Shown piece by piece: positions 1-16,942 of a DNA stretch of 64,000 bases. A model generated the notes under the pieces. The model saw only the letters and a program-made list of their open reading frames with translations. It did not search any database and was not told the DNA's origin. This stretch comes from Rhizophagus irregularis (lineage: Eukaryota; Glomeromycota; Glomeromycetes; Glomerales; Glomeraceae): positions 2,728,001 to 2,792,000 of the forward strand of contig NC_089459.1 in NCBI RefSeq assembly GCF_026210795.1. The letters are read 5' to 3'. Position 1 is the stretch's first letter; each line of letters opens with the position of its first letter. The translations under genes and the position numbers were made by a program.

Positions 1-2
1 GT

Positions 3-299
3 AACGATGTACATTCAGTTCGAATAGGAATTGGATTAGGGTTTGGAATCCCTCTAGATGGTTCCGTTGAATCTGAAGATGATTCTGATGACGACATTGA
101 AGATATTGTCTTCAATCTAAGAAAATGCGTCGATGATGTTGATTCAAGTAACTTTATGGAAGATGATGATAACTCAAAATTTTTTGGAAATATTGAGGCA
201 AATTCAATAAGCCTCGTAGAAGATACTGAAGATAACATAGAGACAAGAAAACGGAAGTGTGTAGTAGAACCGATAGAAAGAAAGAAGAGAAGAAGATAA
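3..299 (+). CDS. C-terminal part of an unknown acidic protein (partial at window edge)
   Basis: The reading frame is open from the window edge to a TAA at 297-299, giving about 98 residues. It has an acidic stretch (ESEDDSDDDIEDI) and ends in a basic cluster (KRKCVVEPIERKKRRR) that resembles a nuclear localisation signal. No domain is recognisable in this part, and the start and any upstream exons lie outside the window. Codon use is like that of the neighbouring real genes. The gene is convergent with DNA2, about 310 bp away. A nucleolar or nuclear role is only inferred from composition. Confidence 0.6.
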   Translation, partial: NDVHSVRIGIGLGFGIPLDGSVESEDDSDDDIEDIVFNLRKCVDDVDSSNFMEDDDNSKFFGNIEANSISLVEDTEDNIETRKRKCVVEPIERKKRRR

Positions 300-612
300 T
301 ATAACAGAATGAATAATATTGGACAATTGAGAGTGCAATGAATAGTATTATATTTAATAGAGCTATTCAATGTATATATAATTTGTACATAGCAATAAAG
401 CATCATAACGACGTTCATATGTTAATTAGAAGTAAGTAAAAAAACTTCATCGGTTTTTGTGGGAGCAAATTTTAGAAATTTATTTTTAACATCAAAAACT
501 TAATAAATTTAATAAATTCAAATTTTGTATAGTACATAATATATTGAATTTTTTATTGCATTTATTAATTATTTATTAAGTTATAAATATTAATAAGCGA
601 ATATGTCAAATA
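300..612. other. Convergent intergenic spacer
   Basis: This A+T-rich spacer lies between the two gene 3' ends. It should hold the polyadenylation signals of both genes. I see no gene or repeat in it. Confidence 0.5.
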
Positions 613-3600
613 TTAATTAACAATATCTCCTATGACAGTGTTTCTCTTCAGAATTGTTTCGACAAATATTGTCGATTTAATTGGCTTGTACCTTTTTGTT
701 TTAACATTTTCTTTTTCGTTATTTTCGTTAGTAGCCTCGGCACAACCTTCAAGTTTTTTAATGTCGCTTGATACAACGGACAGTGGAACATCGTGCCAAT
801 ATGGAGATCCGTTATTAGATAATTGATATATCTAGATAAGAAGTCGTTATTTGTAGGTTTTGTATTTAAAAAAATGGCATAAGAAAAAAAATTTACCATA
901 TCATTTTTTTCAAGATAATATATAATATTTCGTAATGTTGACGATGCCCACAATGTAGATCTACTACCAACAATGATCAATTTGAATTTAGCGCGAGTTA
1001 TTGCAACATTTATCCGTCGATAATCTTCAAGCAGGTTTCCAACCTTGCAAATATTAAGAATTAAAAATGAAAATTTAAAAAATTTTAAAGGAATTATTAT
1101 TTAAAATCATTACATTTTTTACATTACCTTCAGATCAGAATTCGATCTCACAAATGATAAGACTATAACTTGTTTTTCCCTTCCCTGAAAACGATCAATT
1201 GTCGAAACTTCTAATTCATTATAACCTTTAAATTTGTGTGCAATATGTTTTAATTGAGAACGAAATGGCGTTATGATACCAATTTCTTTAGCAGCTACAC
1301 CTCCCGCTAATAATGCTTTGACACTATGTTCAACAATTAAAACCTCCATTTCATTTTGATATTTTCCATTTAATGCATATTCTTTGGTAAGAAGGTTATC
1401 CGTATTAATCATAATCAATGATCTTTTTGGATCAATTACATCCTTTAGCCAACAACTTTCATGACAGCAATAATAATCCGGGTCATGAAACTGGGAAAGA
1501 AAATCTTCGTTCCATTTAGGAATGTATAAAAGTGTTTGAGCCGTAATCATTGACCCGTTAAGCATCTTACTATCATAAATTATTGAATTGGATAAATTCA
1601 TAATGTCTTCATTCATTCTATATTGGTATCTTAAATTTGCAACTGCATTTGGATGAATTTCTGTAAAGGTTTTGAATAAACTCTTTTCCATTCCTTTCTT
1701 AATAGCTTCTGTTCTGAGTACTAAAGGTTGTAATTGATTATGGTCACCAACTAGAAGGAATCGGTCTGCAAAACGAAGTGGTCCAATACAAGTAGGTAAT
1801 GTTATTTGTGTTGCTTCATCGATGATACAATAGTCGAACCTTCGTTTAGTAAATATCGGACTATGTGAAGAAAAAAAAACAGACTAAGTAAAATTAGATA
1901 ATCCTTATGTATAAAATTTGTTAAATTTACTTATTCATCCCAAGGCATGTAGTTGCAACTACTCTTCTTGATTCAATGAACTCGGTGAATTCATCAAGAC
2001 TTTCAAATTTATTATTATCTATTATATATGGCCAATTATCTTTGTGAACTTTACTTTTATCGCCGATTCTCAATATTTCTTTACTGTGACCGTTTAGTTT
2101 TGAAAGGACATTATCAACGGCAGAATGAGTATAAGAAGCAAGAAGCACTGATTCACCTCTACGTAAAAGTGCTTTAATAATTTGGGCTATAGTAAAGGTT
2201 TTTCCAGTTCCCGGCATCCCCAAAATTAATGCATAATCTTCGGCTATATGATTTATTTTTTATAATGGTTGTCAATATTTGTATGTATTTTTTTAATTAG
2301 TTTTAATTTAATATATTTTAATCATACCCTTCAAAGCCAATTCAAATGCATTAATCTGATCTTCATTCAAATCTTTTTTAAGATCATTATAATTTGTTAG
2401 AGTAGAAAAAGTTCGACTATATCGTGGTGCATCAAGATCAATAATTAGTTGTCTTAACCTTCTAGTTGAATCATCCATAAGAAGACTGACAAGATTTTGT
2501 CGTACTAATTTTATACTAGAAGTCAGCTCATCACGATCAATTCGATAAGAAGTTGTGGCCAAATCAAATCCTAAAGGATTTTTTATTATTTCTTCTTTTT
2601 TCGATCTATCTTGTAACCCTAAAAAACTGTGACAAGACTCTATATCAAAGTCTGTTGCGTGTTTCGGACCTCCACGAGGTTTTTTATCCAAAGTTAGACA
2701 AATATAATCTGGTGTAATTTCAGTCACAAAGCCAGTAGATAAAGCATAATGTCCTTGTTCAGAAGATACAACAACAAAATCATTGATACAGAATTGAGTA
2801 TCCAATAATGATCTTCCTTTAGAATCTATTTGAAAAAATTTGCAATTGAGTTGACATAATCCAGTTGACCCTGGAAATTCGATTATACTATTCAAATCTA
2901 AATGCATGTTATAAAGGCTTTGGGTAGGATCACTATTTGAACGTGATGTATTCCATATTTGTGGTCGAATCTGGTTCATATTTTCTTCTTCTAACTTAAT
3001 TAATTCTTCCCATTTTCGAAAGAATTCAACGTGATTTTCTTCAAGATGTGCAGTAGCATTATCAAAGAGTTCAACAACGCCAGATTCTTCTGATGTACCT
3101 TTTTCGAAAGCCTTATTGTAAAGAAAGCATGTGGACCTAATGTTACATTTACCACATACATAAGAATCTTTAATCATTGGTGGCAAAATATGCCGTTGTC
3201 GATTTGAGATATACCATACAATTTCGTTACGAGTCTTTAGTATTTCTCGCAATTCTTGAACTGATACATGAATTCTTTTTAATTTTCCTGCCTTTTGATC
3301 ATTACTGCTTTTTACGTAATAAAGTAAGCCTGATCCGACATCAACTTTATAATGATCATTCATCATTACGCAGTATAATATTGTTTGTAAATTATGAGCA
3401 TGATCCTCCTTCCAAGCAGTTTTTATTTCTAACGGCATAATATATTTTTTCAAAGTCTTGTTTTCTAAAACTTTGACCTCAATTGAAGCATCTAAAACTC
3501 CTTTGAGACCGAATGCTGGAGACCAAATACGTTCCTCAACATCCAAAGTTTTACTGATACAAACAAGTGAATGTTCATCGCCTCGAATGCTTTCGATCTT

Positions 3601-4605
3601 ACCCAAACCAAATTTTGGCACTTGACCGATATAACATTCAGCAAAATTATGGTATATGGTTTTTCTTTCCGATAATTCTTTAATAACTTTTGATTCTTTT
3701 AAATTAGCAAAGTATAATTTTGGGATATTTTTTTTCATAATTTGTTTTAATGTCAAATCCATATAAGATGATGAAAAATCATTATGTTTTAAACAATCTT
3801 GGAAGTACTCGTGACTAAGAGTTCCAAGAATAGCAGATGCGGTATTAAAATTGCCACTACTTATTCGCTCCTTTAAAATAGCCCTCCTCATACAACCGTA
3901 TGCTTCACTAACGCAGGTAGATGATACGAGTATATCAGGGTTGACAATTATAATAACATTGTTCGTATCGTTCGCTGTGCATGTCCTATGTTTAAATTCA
4001 CCAAAAATACTAACGGTATCATCTGTATTGATTGGGTAATTATAACGTTAAAAATGACCAAATAGCAATGATTATACAAATTTTTTTTTAAAAAAAGAAT
4101 ATATATATATATTTATATGTACAAACTCTTAAAAATCTTTGTATCCATCCAGGAATCACACAAATTGAGCAAAAATTCTTCCAAATTATTTTCATTTATT
4201 AAAGTCACTTTCTATAATTAACGAAGTCAATAAATAATTTTAAAATTTATAAATAATAATAAATTATTTTAATATAAATTGATCGATCACCTTGGATTTG
4301 TGTGTATCTTTTACGTCAACTACCAAAAGGTTATGAATCTTGGAAAGGTTTTGAAAAGTAGGTTTATCTTCGTTTCTTTCTAAATTATCAATATTTTCTT
4401 TCACTTTTTCATTATATTTCGTCGCTTGTATTTTTATTGACTTACAATCACCAGTTAATTGAACTTTGTTGTGTTGAACGTTTTCAAAATTTTCTTTATC
4501 TTCTATTTGGCGTTTTAACGCTTTTCGTGATTCCTCAACGAAAACATTCTCTTTTTGACGTGTCAAAGTCACTAAAGAAGCCTCAGGTACGTGCTCATAA
4601 GACAT
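613..4605 (-). CDS. DNA2: DNA replication ATP-dependent helicase/nuclease DNA2
   Basis: DNA2 trims long Okazaki flaps and resects double-strand breaks in the nucleus. Seven exons: 4291-4605, 4127-4211, 2328-4022, 1931-2243, 1128-1860, 897-1043 and 613-831. They total 3507 nt, in frame, 1168 aa, close to the human protein (about 1060) and shorter than budding yeast (1522). The nuclease part shows a GTLSHEYF histidine motif, an Asp in GVLDAS and PLEIKTA, the PD-(D/E)XK core. The Fe-S cysteines are visible as CVSEAYGC and CGKCNIRSTC. Helicase motifs follow: Walker A GMPGTGKT (residues about 707-714), IIDEAT, GDHNQLQP, STIDRFQGREKQ and RRINVAITRAK. The first exon starts at MSYEHVPEA, and its N-terminal region is poorly conserved, as in other DNA2 proteins. 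All key residues are present, so the enzyme is predicted active. Confidence 0.95.
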
Positions 4606-5069
4606 AATTCAATGACTCTTAAAACTCCTTATAAATAAGATCGCTTTATGAAAAACGAAAATCCGCAGGAACGAAGTCAGGTATTTATTAAAATAATTAT
4701 TTAGCACCAGGATGTGTCGTTTAAGTATCAAAAGTTACGTAACGCGTCTATTGTGTAACTTAATAAAGTGAGCTTGCACGTTTTTTATATCCGGTATGAA
4801 TTACGCGATTTTTAAAAACCATATTTAGGAGATATTCAAAAGAAATATTTTTTTATTAACAAGAATAAAAAAAAAAATTTAAAATAAAAAAATTTAACTC
4901 TACAATCAAATATAATTTTTTATAAGTACATATTAAATAAAAGATAAAGAAAGAAAAATATTATATTTTTCTTTTCTAATTCAATAATAATATAATATGA
5001 AAAAATTTTCTATACAAAATATTAATAAAATAAATATTCAACGTTAGATTTTAATAACTTTAATGAATT
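4606..5069. other. DNA2 upstream region
   Basis: This 464-bp spacer lies between the DNA2 start codon and the stop codon of the next minus-strand gene. It should contain the DNA2 promoter. The half near the large gene is A+T homopolymer-rich. No small gene or repeat is evident. Confidence 0.5.
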
Positions 5070-7405
5070 TTATGAAAATTGTAAATAACGTAAATATTCG
5101 CCATCATTTCTTTCACTTCCATCATTATTTTGGTGAGTGAGTATTCGACTTTCAAATCTATTCGCGATACTATTAACTACACTGTTTACATTTAATTCTT
5201 TTACTTCATTAGTAGCAATTGGTTCATCCTTTGTTAAAGATGTTGATTTAATGTCCGTTAAAAATTCATGATTTTTCGGTATTGACTCTATATAAGATTT
5301 TTCAAAGTAAAGATTCTTAAAAGTTCCATTTGTCTGAGGCTTTGAAACATTTCCAGATGAGATAATCTTTAAACCTGTAGTATTATCGTTAGTTATTTTT
5401 TGTTGTTCTAAACCAATATGTTCATTGTATTCATCTAAACCATGCGAATCTTGTCTCCTTTTCAATTCCAGACTACTTCCTTCAGATAGACTTGAAGCTC
5501 TAGAACGTGTTTTACGTTGAAGAGTAAACAGATCTGCCCCTAGTTCCGTTTCATCCTTCTTTAGTTCAGGTTTCTTAGTTTTTTTAAGGGTCGGCCATGT
5601 TGGAGGAAGAGGAAGTGGTGGTGGACGAGCTGATGATGAAACAGATAATGGAGGAGGAGGTGTAGGTCGTCCGGATGCCGATTTTGATCGAGTAAGAGGA
5701 GGTCTCGATATCATTGGTGAATTCAATGACAATGAAGGTGATTTTAATGTAGGTGAATTTGTGGAATTTGTGTTAGAAGTAGTTACAACATGTGTAGATA
5801 TTGGTGAGGTTGATATTTTAGATACAGGACTAACAAGTGGTGAAGTCGTTGTTCGGGATAAATTTTTTGTAGAGATGACTGGTGTAGGAAATTTTTCTTT
5901 AAAAATAGAAACCGAAAAGTGCGATGCTGATTGAGGGGTTGATGGAACTGATAAGGGAAGAGGAGGAAGTGATGACGGAGAAACGGGAGGAGAAATTTGG
6001 AAGGGTGGTGAAGAATTAGTTTTTTGTATGTTAATCAATTCTTCATAAAGTGCAGTAGGAGATTGAGGTTGTGCATATAATGTCGCTTTTTTCAATTCCT
6101 CAAACAATGTCGGTGAATTCAATTGAGGTGTTGAAGGTCTCGAATTTTGAGCTGAAGGTGAAAATTGTGGAGTTGATGGAAATGATGAAATTGTGTGTAA
6201 TGGGGTTTCTGATGATGGAGAAGACAAAGGAACTTGGGGACCGTTAGTTTCTATTTCTGATAATTTCTGAGGAACAAGCTGGGGTGTTGGTGGTGATGAT
6301 TGATGAGATAAATCGTGAGGAAAATCAGGAGTTTCAGGTCTTGAGGTCTCAGGTGAAAGTGAAAGTGAAAATTCAGCTGGAAAATATGGCGTCGAAGGTG
6401 TTGGAGGAATTGATTGTGAAAATAGAGGAGGAGGAAAATGTGGAGTGGAAGGAACTGAAGAAGAAAACGAAGCATTAGAAAGCGACGGTTGAGTAAGAAC
6501 AAGTCCACTTGTTGGTGTTGACGGAGGAGGATTAGGATGAGGTGTTGATGGAGAAGATGAATCTCTTGATGATAATGGAGTATCAGTAGCTGAAGTAGTA
6601 GTGGTATGAGTCGTAGAAGTACAAGTTGAAGTAGAATTGGATGCAGCCAATGTATTATTCATTGAATCTTCAGAAACTATCGTTAATTTTTTATTTGATG
6701 CGCTCAAAGATTCTATATTTTCGTCAATTGCAACATCAACATCCATAATAGTATCAGCTCCATCAACTTTTTCCAAATCAATATTAAATGATTCCTTTTC
6801 TTTAATGATTTCATCCTTATTTTCACTCTTATCTATTGGATCTATTGGTGATTCTTCTAGTATTGCATTAACGTTAATATCTTCCTCTTTTTCATTCACA
6901 ATAGTGAGTTTTAAAGCTTCATTATTTATATTATTTGTAGAAGTTTTATTGTTGTTTTTAATATTACTTTCCTCAATACGTAATGTTATAGAAGTATCTG
7001 ATTCCAATTGTGATTTTGACTTATTTTCAATAATATCAATTAAATTTTGAAATTCTGGATCAACTTTTGATATTAATTTCGGTTCTAAAATTTTACTTTC
7101 ATTCTCAATAATATTTTTGCTAACTTCGACATATTCATTAGTATTTTCAATCTTATCAATTTTGTTTAAATTCTCTTTTTCAACATTACTATAATCATCA
7201 AAATTTTCCGCTGAAATAACAACATCAACATTCTTTTTAACTTCTTTTTGTTCAGAATTCGATAATAACACATTTTCTTCTAATTTATAAGATTGAACTT
7301 CCGTTTTTTCATCCTCAATTTCGGCAGATTCAAGGGTAAATGATGGAATAATTGGATTAAGTTGATGAGATTGATTTGAAGGAGTAGGAATTGTAATGGT
7401 GATTG

Positions 7406-7453
<48 letters not shown>

Positions 7454-10400
7454 TTTCTTCTTCAATTTGAAGTTCTTTCATTTTCTTTGTTTTAGACGTA
7501 AGATTTTTATTATTTTCTAAACCACCTTTACTTTGAATATTAAGAAGATCGGAAGATTCACCATAATTGATTTGTTGCTGTTGTACATTATTATTTCGAT
7601 TTCCTCCAAAACCAAAAGTTCTCATGAGACGATGTCCGGCGGATCTCTTTCTTGCAGGTAAAATACTTGTTCCTCCTGGAGAAGAAGCATTTGATGAAAT
7701 CGATGAAATTGTAGAAGATATTGAAGAAGAACGATTTATCGTTGGAGCTACAATAACAGGTGATGAAGCTAAATATGCTGCTAATACTGGTGGAATAGAT
7801 CTAGAATAAGATTGAGTGGAATTCTGTTTATCATTCTGTTTCTTTTTCTTATCTTTACTATTATTATTAGATATATTTGTATTATTATTGTTATTATTAT
7901 TATTATTATTATTAACTTCATTATTAGTAGGTATTGGAATTCCTAAGAAATTAATATGATTCCAAGCACGATCAGGTGCATGAATCATAACATCTCGAAG
8001 AATTTCAATTTGTGAAACTGTATCAGAAGAAAATTTTGAGTTGGTAGATAATCTTTTTCTATTGACACTATTATCTTCATCAGTACTATTATTGGAAAGA
8101 CTTAAATTATAAACCGAAGCAGCTCGACTTGGACCAGATCTGGAAACATTAAGAGTCATTGGTCGTCCACCAAAACTATAAGCTTGCATTGTTCTTTGAC
8201 GATCCCATTCAATAGCTGTCATTGTCCAAGAAGAAGCATTCCATTGTTGTCTCAAAGTAACAATTTCATCACGAATAACATCAATAGCTTGCTGAATTTT
8301 ACGAGCATCATCAGGAACTTTATTAAATTCATCAGGATCAAAAAAGAAATCCTCAAGATTTTGTTCATTTACTTCAGAAAAATTATCAACTTTTTGTAAA
8401 CGTCTAACTACTTCTTGAGTAAAATAAGTTTTTGAAGCTTGTAAAATTTGCATCGCACGACGAGAACAAGCATATAATGAAGTATTAAAGGTAGCATGTT
8501 GAAGAGCATCATATAAAGGAAAAGGATATAACATACATAAACGAGAATAGTAAGGACCACGAATTTGATGTGGTTGACGCATAGGTTTCACAATTAAAAT
8601 TATACGAATGAAAGGTCTAATTGTATTTCCAACGTTAAAAGAGGTAATTGAAGAAGATGCAATTTCTTCAGCAACAGAAGTTGCACCACCTGTTGAAGTA
8701 CAAGTTTTAACCATTGAACCACCTTCATCTTCATCATATTCAGATTCTGGAGCACTTAATGACATTTTAAAAATTTTTCCTTTATCATCATCATTATTAT
8801 TTAATTCTTCATCTTTTACTATAATTTCTATATTATCATCATTATCATTATTACCATTATCATCAGCATCAATAACATAATTTACTTCTTGATCCTCCTC
8901 ATTATATTTGATAGAATTTCGAAATGAATCTTTTGAAACTTGTTCCCGTTGTTGCTGTTTTCGTTTCTCAAATTCTAATTCTTTTTCTATTTGAGAATCT
9001 TCTTTTTGTTCTTTTTTCTCATCATCATCATTATCATGATTTTGATGTTGTTGCTGTTGTTGTTGTTGTTGTTCTAACTTATTATTACTATTATTATTAC
9101 TAGTACTTTTATAAAAGTTTTTAAATTTATTATTATTGTGATTATTATTATTATAAATGTTATTATTATTATTATTATTAATAATATTTGGATCTAAATA
9201 TAAATCATTTTGAGATGATGAAGAATTACCATTATATTGATCAATTATATTATCATCTAATTCACCCATCATAGTATACATTTGATTAGTTTGTAAATCT
9301 AAATAAATATCAACAGTTTGATCACCATAAATATCACCAGATTCCCAATTTAAATTAGTATCAAGTTGTAATTTATGATAACAATCTAAAAAAGAAGATT
9401 GAAATTGTCCTAAAGATGATTTATTATTATCTTGATCAGATCTAGTAGCCATAGCTAAATCCATGAAACAATCTTGACTTAAACAAGTTAAAGATTTAAT
9501 CCAACTTGCTTCTTCAGGAGTAATAGTAGCTTCATCCCTTACTTTACCTAAAGGAATGAATTGTTTACGATCTTTTGGTACTAAAATTTTAATACCTTGT
9601 AAAGTACTTTCAGTATATAAAACACCTAAATAAAGTCCAGGAGATAATTTTGTTTGACGAGAACACCATTTTTCAATAAAATTAGACCAAACAGGATGAG
9701 GATCTTTTTGATAAATAGAACTAGTTTCATCAAAATTTTTCCATTTTAATACACCAGATTTTATGAGATCAGGAGCTATTTCATCTTTAATACAATTTGG
9801 TACATGTTGAAGGGCTACAATAAATTTTGATTTTGAAGTATTCATTTGTACGACATGTTCATATAAAGTTCCTAAAGATTCTAAAGATAATTCATTCTTT
9901 AATTTTAAAGCAGCTTGACCAAAAGAACGAGTCCATAAAGTATCTTGATCACCATAATATTGAGAAGAATTATTATTATCAGAAGAAGAATCAGTAGTAC
10001 CAGTATTATTTGAATGAGAAGAATGTAAAGAATCCGAATCATCATCTTTATGATCAAATTCAGATGAAGTAGCCCAATCCAAAGAAGTTCTTATAACATG
10101 AGCAAATTCTTCACTATCATCTTCAAAATTGGTAAATATTTTACTATCTTTTATTACATCTACAGTAGGAAACATTTTAGTACCTGATGTAATTAATATT
10201 TTATTATCACTTGAAAATAATATAGCAGTTAAATAAACTGTTTCAGGATGAAAACGCGTTTTCAAAGATGTTTTAGTAGTACTAAAAACTCCTCTTCGTT
10301 TTGTTTGTACGGTATTATTTGTTGATAATGATACTTTACGCTAAAAAATTTGTTTAAAAAAAAAAAAAATGAAATTGATTAAATATATGTAAAATAAAAA

Positions 10401-10951
10401 TAAAAAATAATAAAAAAATAAAATAATAATTAAAAACCTTTTTTGGATTTTCTTCATTATATACAAGTTCAAGATATTCAGGTGTCTTTTTTCGAACTAT
10501 TAAAGTATCCTATATAATTAAAAACAAATTAATATAACTTAAAAAGATAATATGTAATGAAATAATTATTATAACTTACTTCAGCTGGATATGATGATAA
10601 TAAATGTGATTCACATAACCAAGTTTTAAATAATTCACTATATAAAGCGTGATTCCAAGAATCATAAATATTCAAAGTTTTACATGCCTAAAGTTAAAAC
10701 CAAAAGTATTAAAACATTAAAATGATCTAATTATTTAAAGATATGAATGTTTCTAATATTTTACTTACCCTTTCAAGCACAGCTTGAACAGAAGTTCCTT
10801 GTGAATAACCAACGTCAACTGGTATGTCACGACCTTCAAGTCGTACTTGTATTAAACAATAACTAAAAAATCATTAAGTAAATGGTTATTATATTCTCTT
10901 TTGTTAGTAATTTAGTAATAACTAATAAAATATTATAACTTACTAATCCAT
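5070..10951 (-). CDS. Large protein with N-terminal RA/ubiquitin-like region and low-complexity tail
   Basis: Five exons: 10944-10951 (only 8 coding nt, ATGGATTA), 10769-10862, 10580-10687, 10438-10509 and 5070-10340. They give 5553 nt and 1850 aa. The first 95 residues (YYCLIQVRLEGRDIPVDVGY, then AVLERACKTL and DTLIVRKKTPEYLELVY) look like a Ras-association or FERM-type ubiquitin-like fold. A conserved-looking globular part follows: MLYPFPLYDALQHATFNTS, then YACSRRAMQILQASKTYF. The rest is low complexity: poly-Asn, poly-Gln, a run of 16 Asp encoded by CAT/ATC-type repeats, and a long Ser/Pro/Thr region with repeated STPxFP and SPPxxP motifs that could bind SH3 or WW domains. I do not recognise the family. 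A scaffold acting in small-GTPase or polarity signalling is an inference from the domain order. The gene stops 465 bp before the DNA2 start. Confidence 0.85.
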
Positions 10952-11051
10952 TTTTTTGGTATTTTTTTTTTCGGATCAGTTTTTTTTTAAGATAACTTTA
11001 TAAGAAGAGTAATTACGAATGTAAAAAAAGGAAGAAATATATAGTATAAAT

Positions 11052-11083
<32 letters not shown>

Positions 11084-12602
11084 ATATATATATATATGTG
11101 TATGTATGTATGTATGTATATATATATATCTCGAAAAAAAAATACTGTACGTAAATTAGTAAAATATATAATTGTTAAATGCTAAAAAAGGAAAAGAAAG
11201 GGATATGATGAATATTAAGTGATGAAAAAAAAACAAGGAAGGTGGTAAAATAAGGAATGATTACTGTTTGAATGTTTTGAAAAAGTAAAAATAAAAAAAA
11301 AAGGAGACAAATTTTTTTTTATTCTCGTTAAAAAAAAAAAATGAAAAAAAAAATAATAATTTTAACAGTTTTAAATTAGATTCTTTTTAATAAAAAATTA
11401 TATGTGTGATGTCGGTACAACTTAGAAAATATACCTTTCAAACGAAAGAAACGAGGGAAAGAAGTAAATAATCAAGATTTTGAGTGGTTCATAAGATAAA
11501 GTTTAGCAGTCGTATAACGAATAACAAATAAATATATTATAATAATAGGTGTAAACCGTTGATATATTTCTCGTGCTTATATGTAAAATGAAAATCTTTT
11601 TCATATCATAATAATAATATATAATTAATGAAAGAATGAAGAAAACAAGTAATAAAAATAAGAGAGAAGAGTGAGTATTTAAAGAATATTATTATTATTA
11701 TTATTGATTTTATGATAAATAACGTTATCTTGTTAAATATGATGTTTCAAGTATAAACACGCGGAAAGCTAAAAAAGTTTTAAATTGGAAATATTCTAGT
11801 ATATATTTGATTTATAATTTAAGATTCGGTAACTTATTAGAGGATAGATTCGGTGTAAAAAATCTGTCAACTCACGACTAAATACAGTAATTGCATATCA
11901 CATTATACATTATTATACATATTTATTATCTTTGATGACATCAAAAAAATTATAAAATAAATGCATATTAATTTCTTAATTACAAATCTAAGTAAATAAT
12001 AATAATATAATGCGTCACAAATTTAATATTAATTGTTAATTTTTAGTTTAGTTCATCTTTTTTTGTTTTATTGGCAAATTGGAAGTTTTTAAAATTATTT
12101 GTTTTTTTTTTTTTTTTTTTCGTAAATCTTTTTTATTAGTGTAAAAAAAAAACATTTAACCGATTTTAAACTTAAATAAAGACCCTTTTCGAAAATGTAT
12201 TAAATCACATGTTTTATGTAAACCCTGCTTTTTTGATTAAATGTGATAGTGATAAGTACTATATCTAGAATACTAATTCCTTTTTAGATAAAACTCAATA
12301 AAACTTTGTTGTTAATTTTAAATGCAAATTATTTATTAATGCATATAGTTTTTACTTTATTTGTTATATTTAGTTACATTATCATCATATATATCATATA
12401 TATCATATATATATATACATATATATATATATTAATATTAATATTAATATTAATAATAAATATATATATAATATATTATGTTAAATACTGCGGTTAGCGT
12501 TGTTATTTATAATTTATTAAATATGCAATGTAGATCTATTTTTTTGCCGATCAAAATTTTCCGTAATTTTTAATTTTAACCTTGGAGTATTGTTAATCTA
12601 CT
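10952..12602. other. Bidirectional promoter region, low complexity
   Basis: This 1.65-kb spacer separates two divergent genes (the RA-type protein and ETFRF1). It holds simple repeats: (TAAA)n, (TATG)n and (TA)n around 11060-11130, ATT runs near 11690, and (AT)n/(ATT)n at 12390-12470. I see no coding region or transposon ends. It should carry the promoters and 5' leaders of both genes. Confidence 0.5.
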
Positions 12603-13064
12603 ATGTCGAACCCACTGAAATATCAAGTCAGAGATTTATATAAAAAGGTCTTCCTCTTTTTTAACTTATTTATTCTCTAATATATTAAATTATTTATTAA
12701 ATATATATATTTAATATATATTATATATTATATTAGCTTCTATTCTTAGGTAGAGAATATCCATCAGGTTACGAAAATTTTTTTCGTCCAAAATTAAAAG
12801 CTGCCTTTTTAAAAAATCGTGATTTAAAAAATTATCATGAAATCAAAAAAGCTATTGATTTAGGAGAATATGTCATTAAAGGTATATTTATTTATTTATT
12901 TATTTACTTACTTTATTTATTTATTTATTTTTATATATATATATATATATTTTATAATTTATATTTTATATTTAAATATATATATATTATAATTATATTA
13001 AGAATTAGAAACACTTTATTATTTGAGAAAATATCGATCATTGAAACGTTCATATTACAATTGA
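12603..13064 (+). CDS. ETFRF1: ETFRF1/LYRM5, LYR-motif regulator of electron-transfer flavoprotein
   Basis: Three exons (12603-12647, 12737-12881, 13003-13064) encode 83 aa. The LYR tripeptide site reads [14 protein letters not shown]. The rest aligns by eye with human LYRM5: a basic [14 protein letters not shown] stretch, [18 protein letters not shown], and a terminal RSYYN. In animals this mitochondrial-matrix protein binds electron-transfer flavoprotein and removes its FAD, so it tunes fatty-acid and amino-acid oxidation; a conserved role here is inferred. The length matches the family (about 90 aa). It is too split by introns to be seen as one open frame. It is convergent with the cullin gene, 200 bp away. 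Confidence 0.92.
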
Positions 13065-13264
13065 TCACTTATTACTTCTATATTATTTAATTTAACATTA
13101 ATGGTACGAGTTTTATTAAATTTATTAATTAAAAACGGTAAAAAAAAACATTCTTTTGCATAATAATGCATAATATTAATAATAACAACAATAATAATGA
13201 TCTGATCTTAAAAAAAAAAAAATTATTATTAAAATTCTAAATAATAATGATCGTTCAATTCTAT

Positions 13265-16942
<3,678 letters not shown>

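Noticed and set aside
7280-7465. Minus-strand frame starting with a long Met run
   Set aside because: It is the alternative frame of the CAT/ATC repeat that codes the Asp run of the large protein.
6284-8880. Several plus-strand open frames across the large gene
   Set aside because: They lie antisense to the long coding exon and arise from its Ser/Pro/Asp codon bias; no motifs.
12306-12497. Plus-strand frame rich in Ile and Tyr
   Set aside because: It is translated (AT)n and (ATT)n simple repeat.
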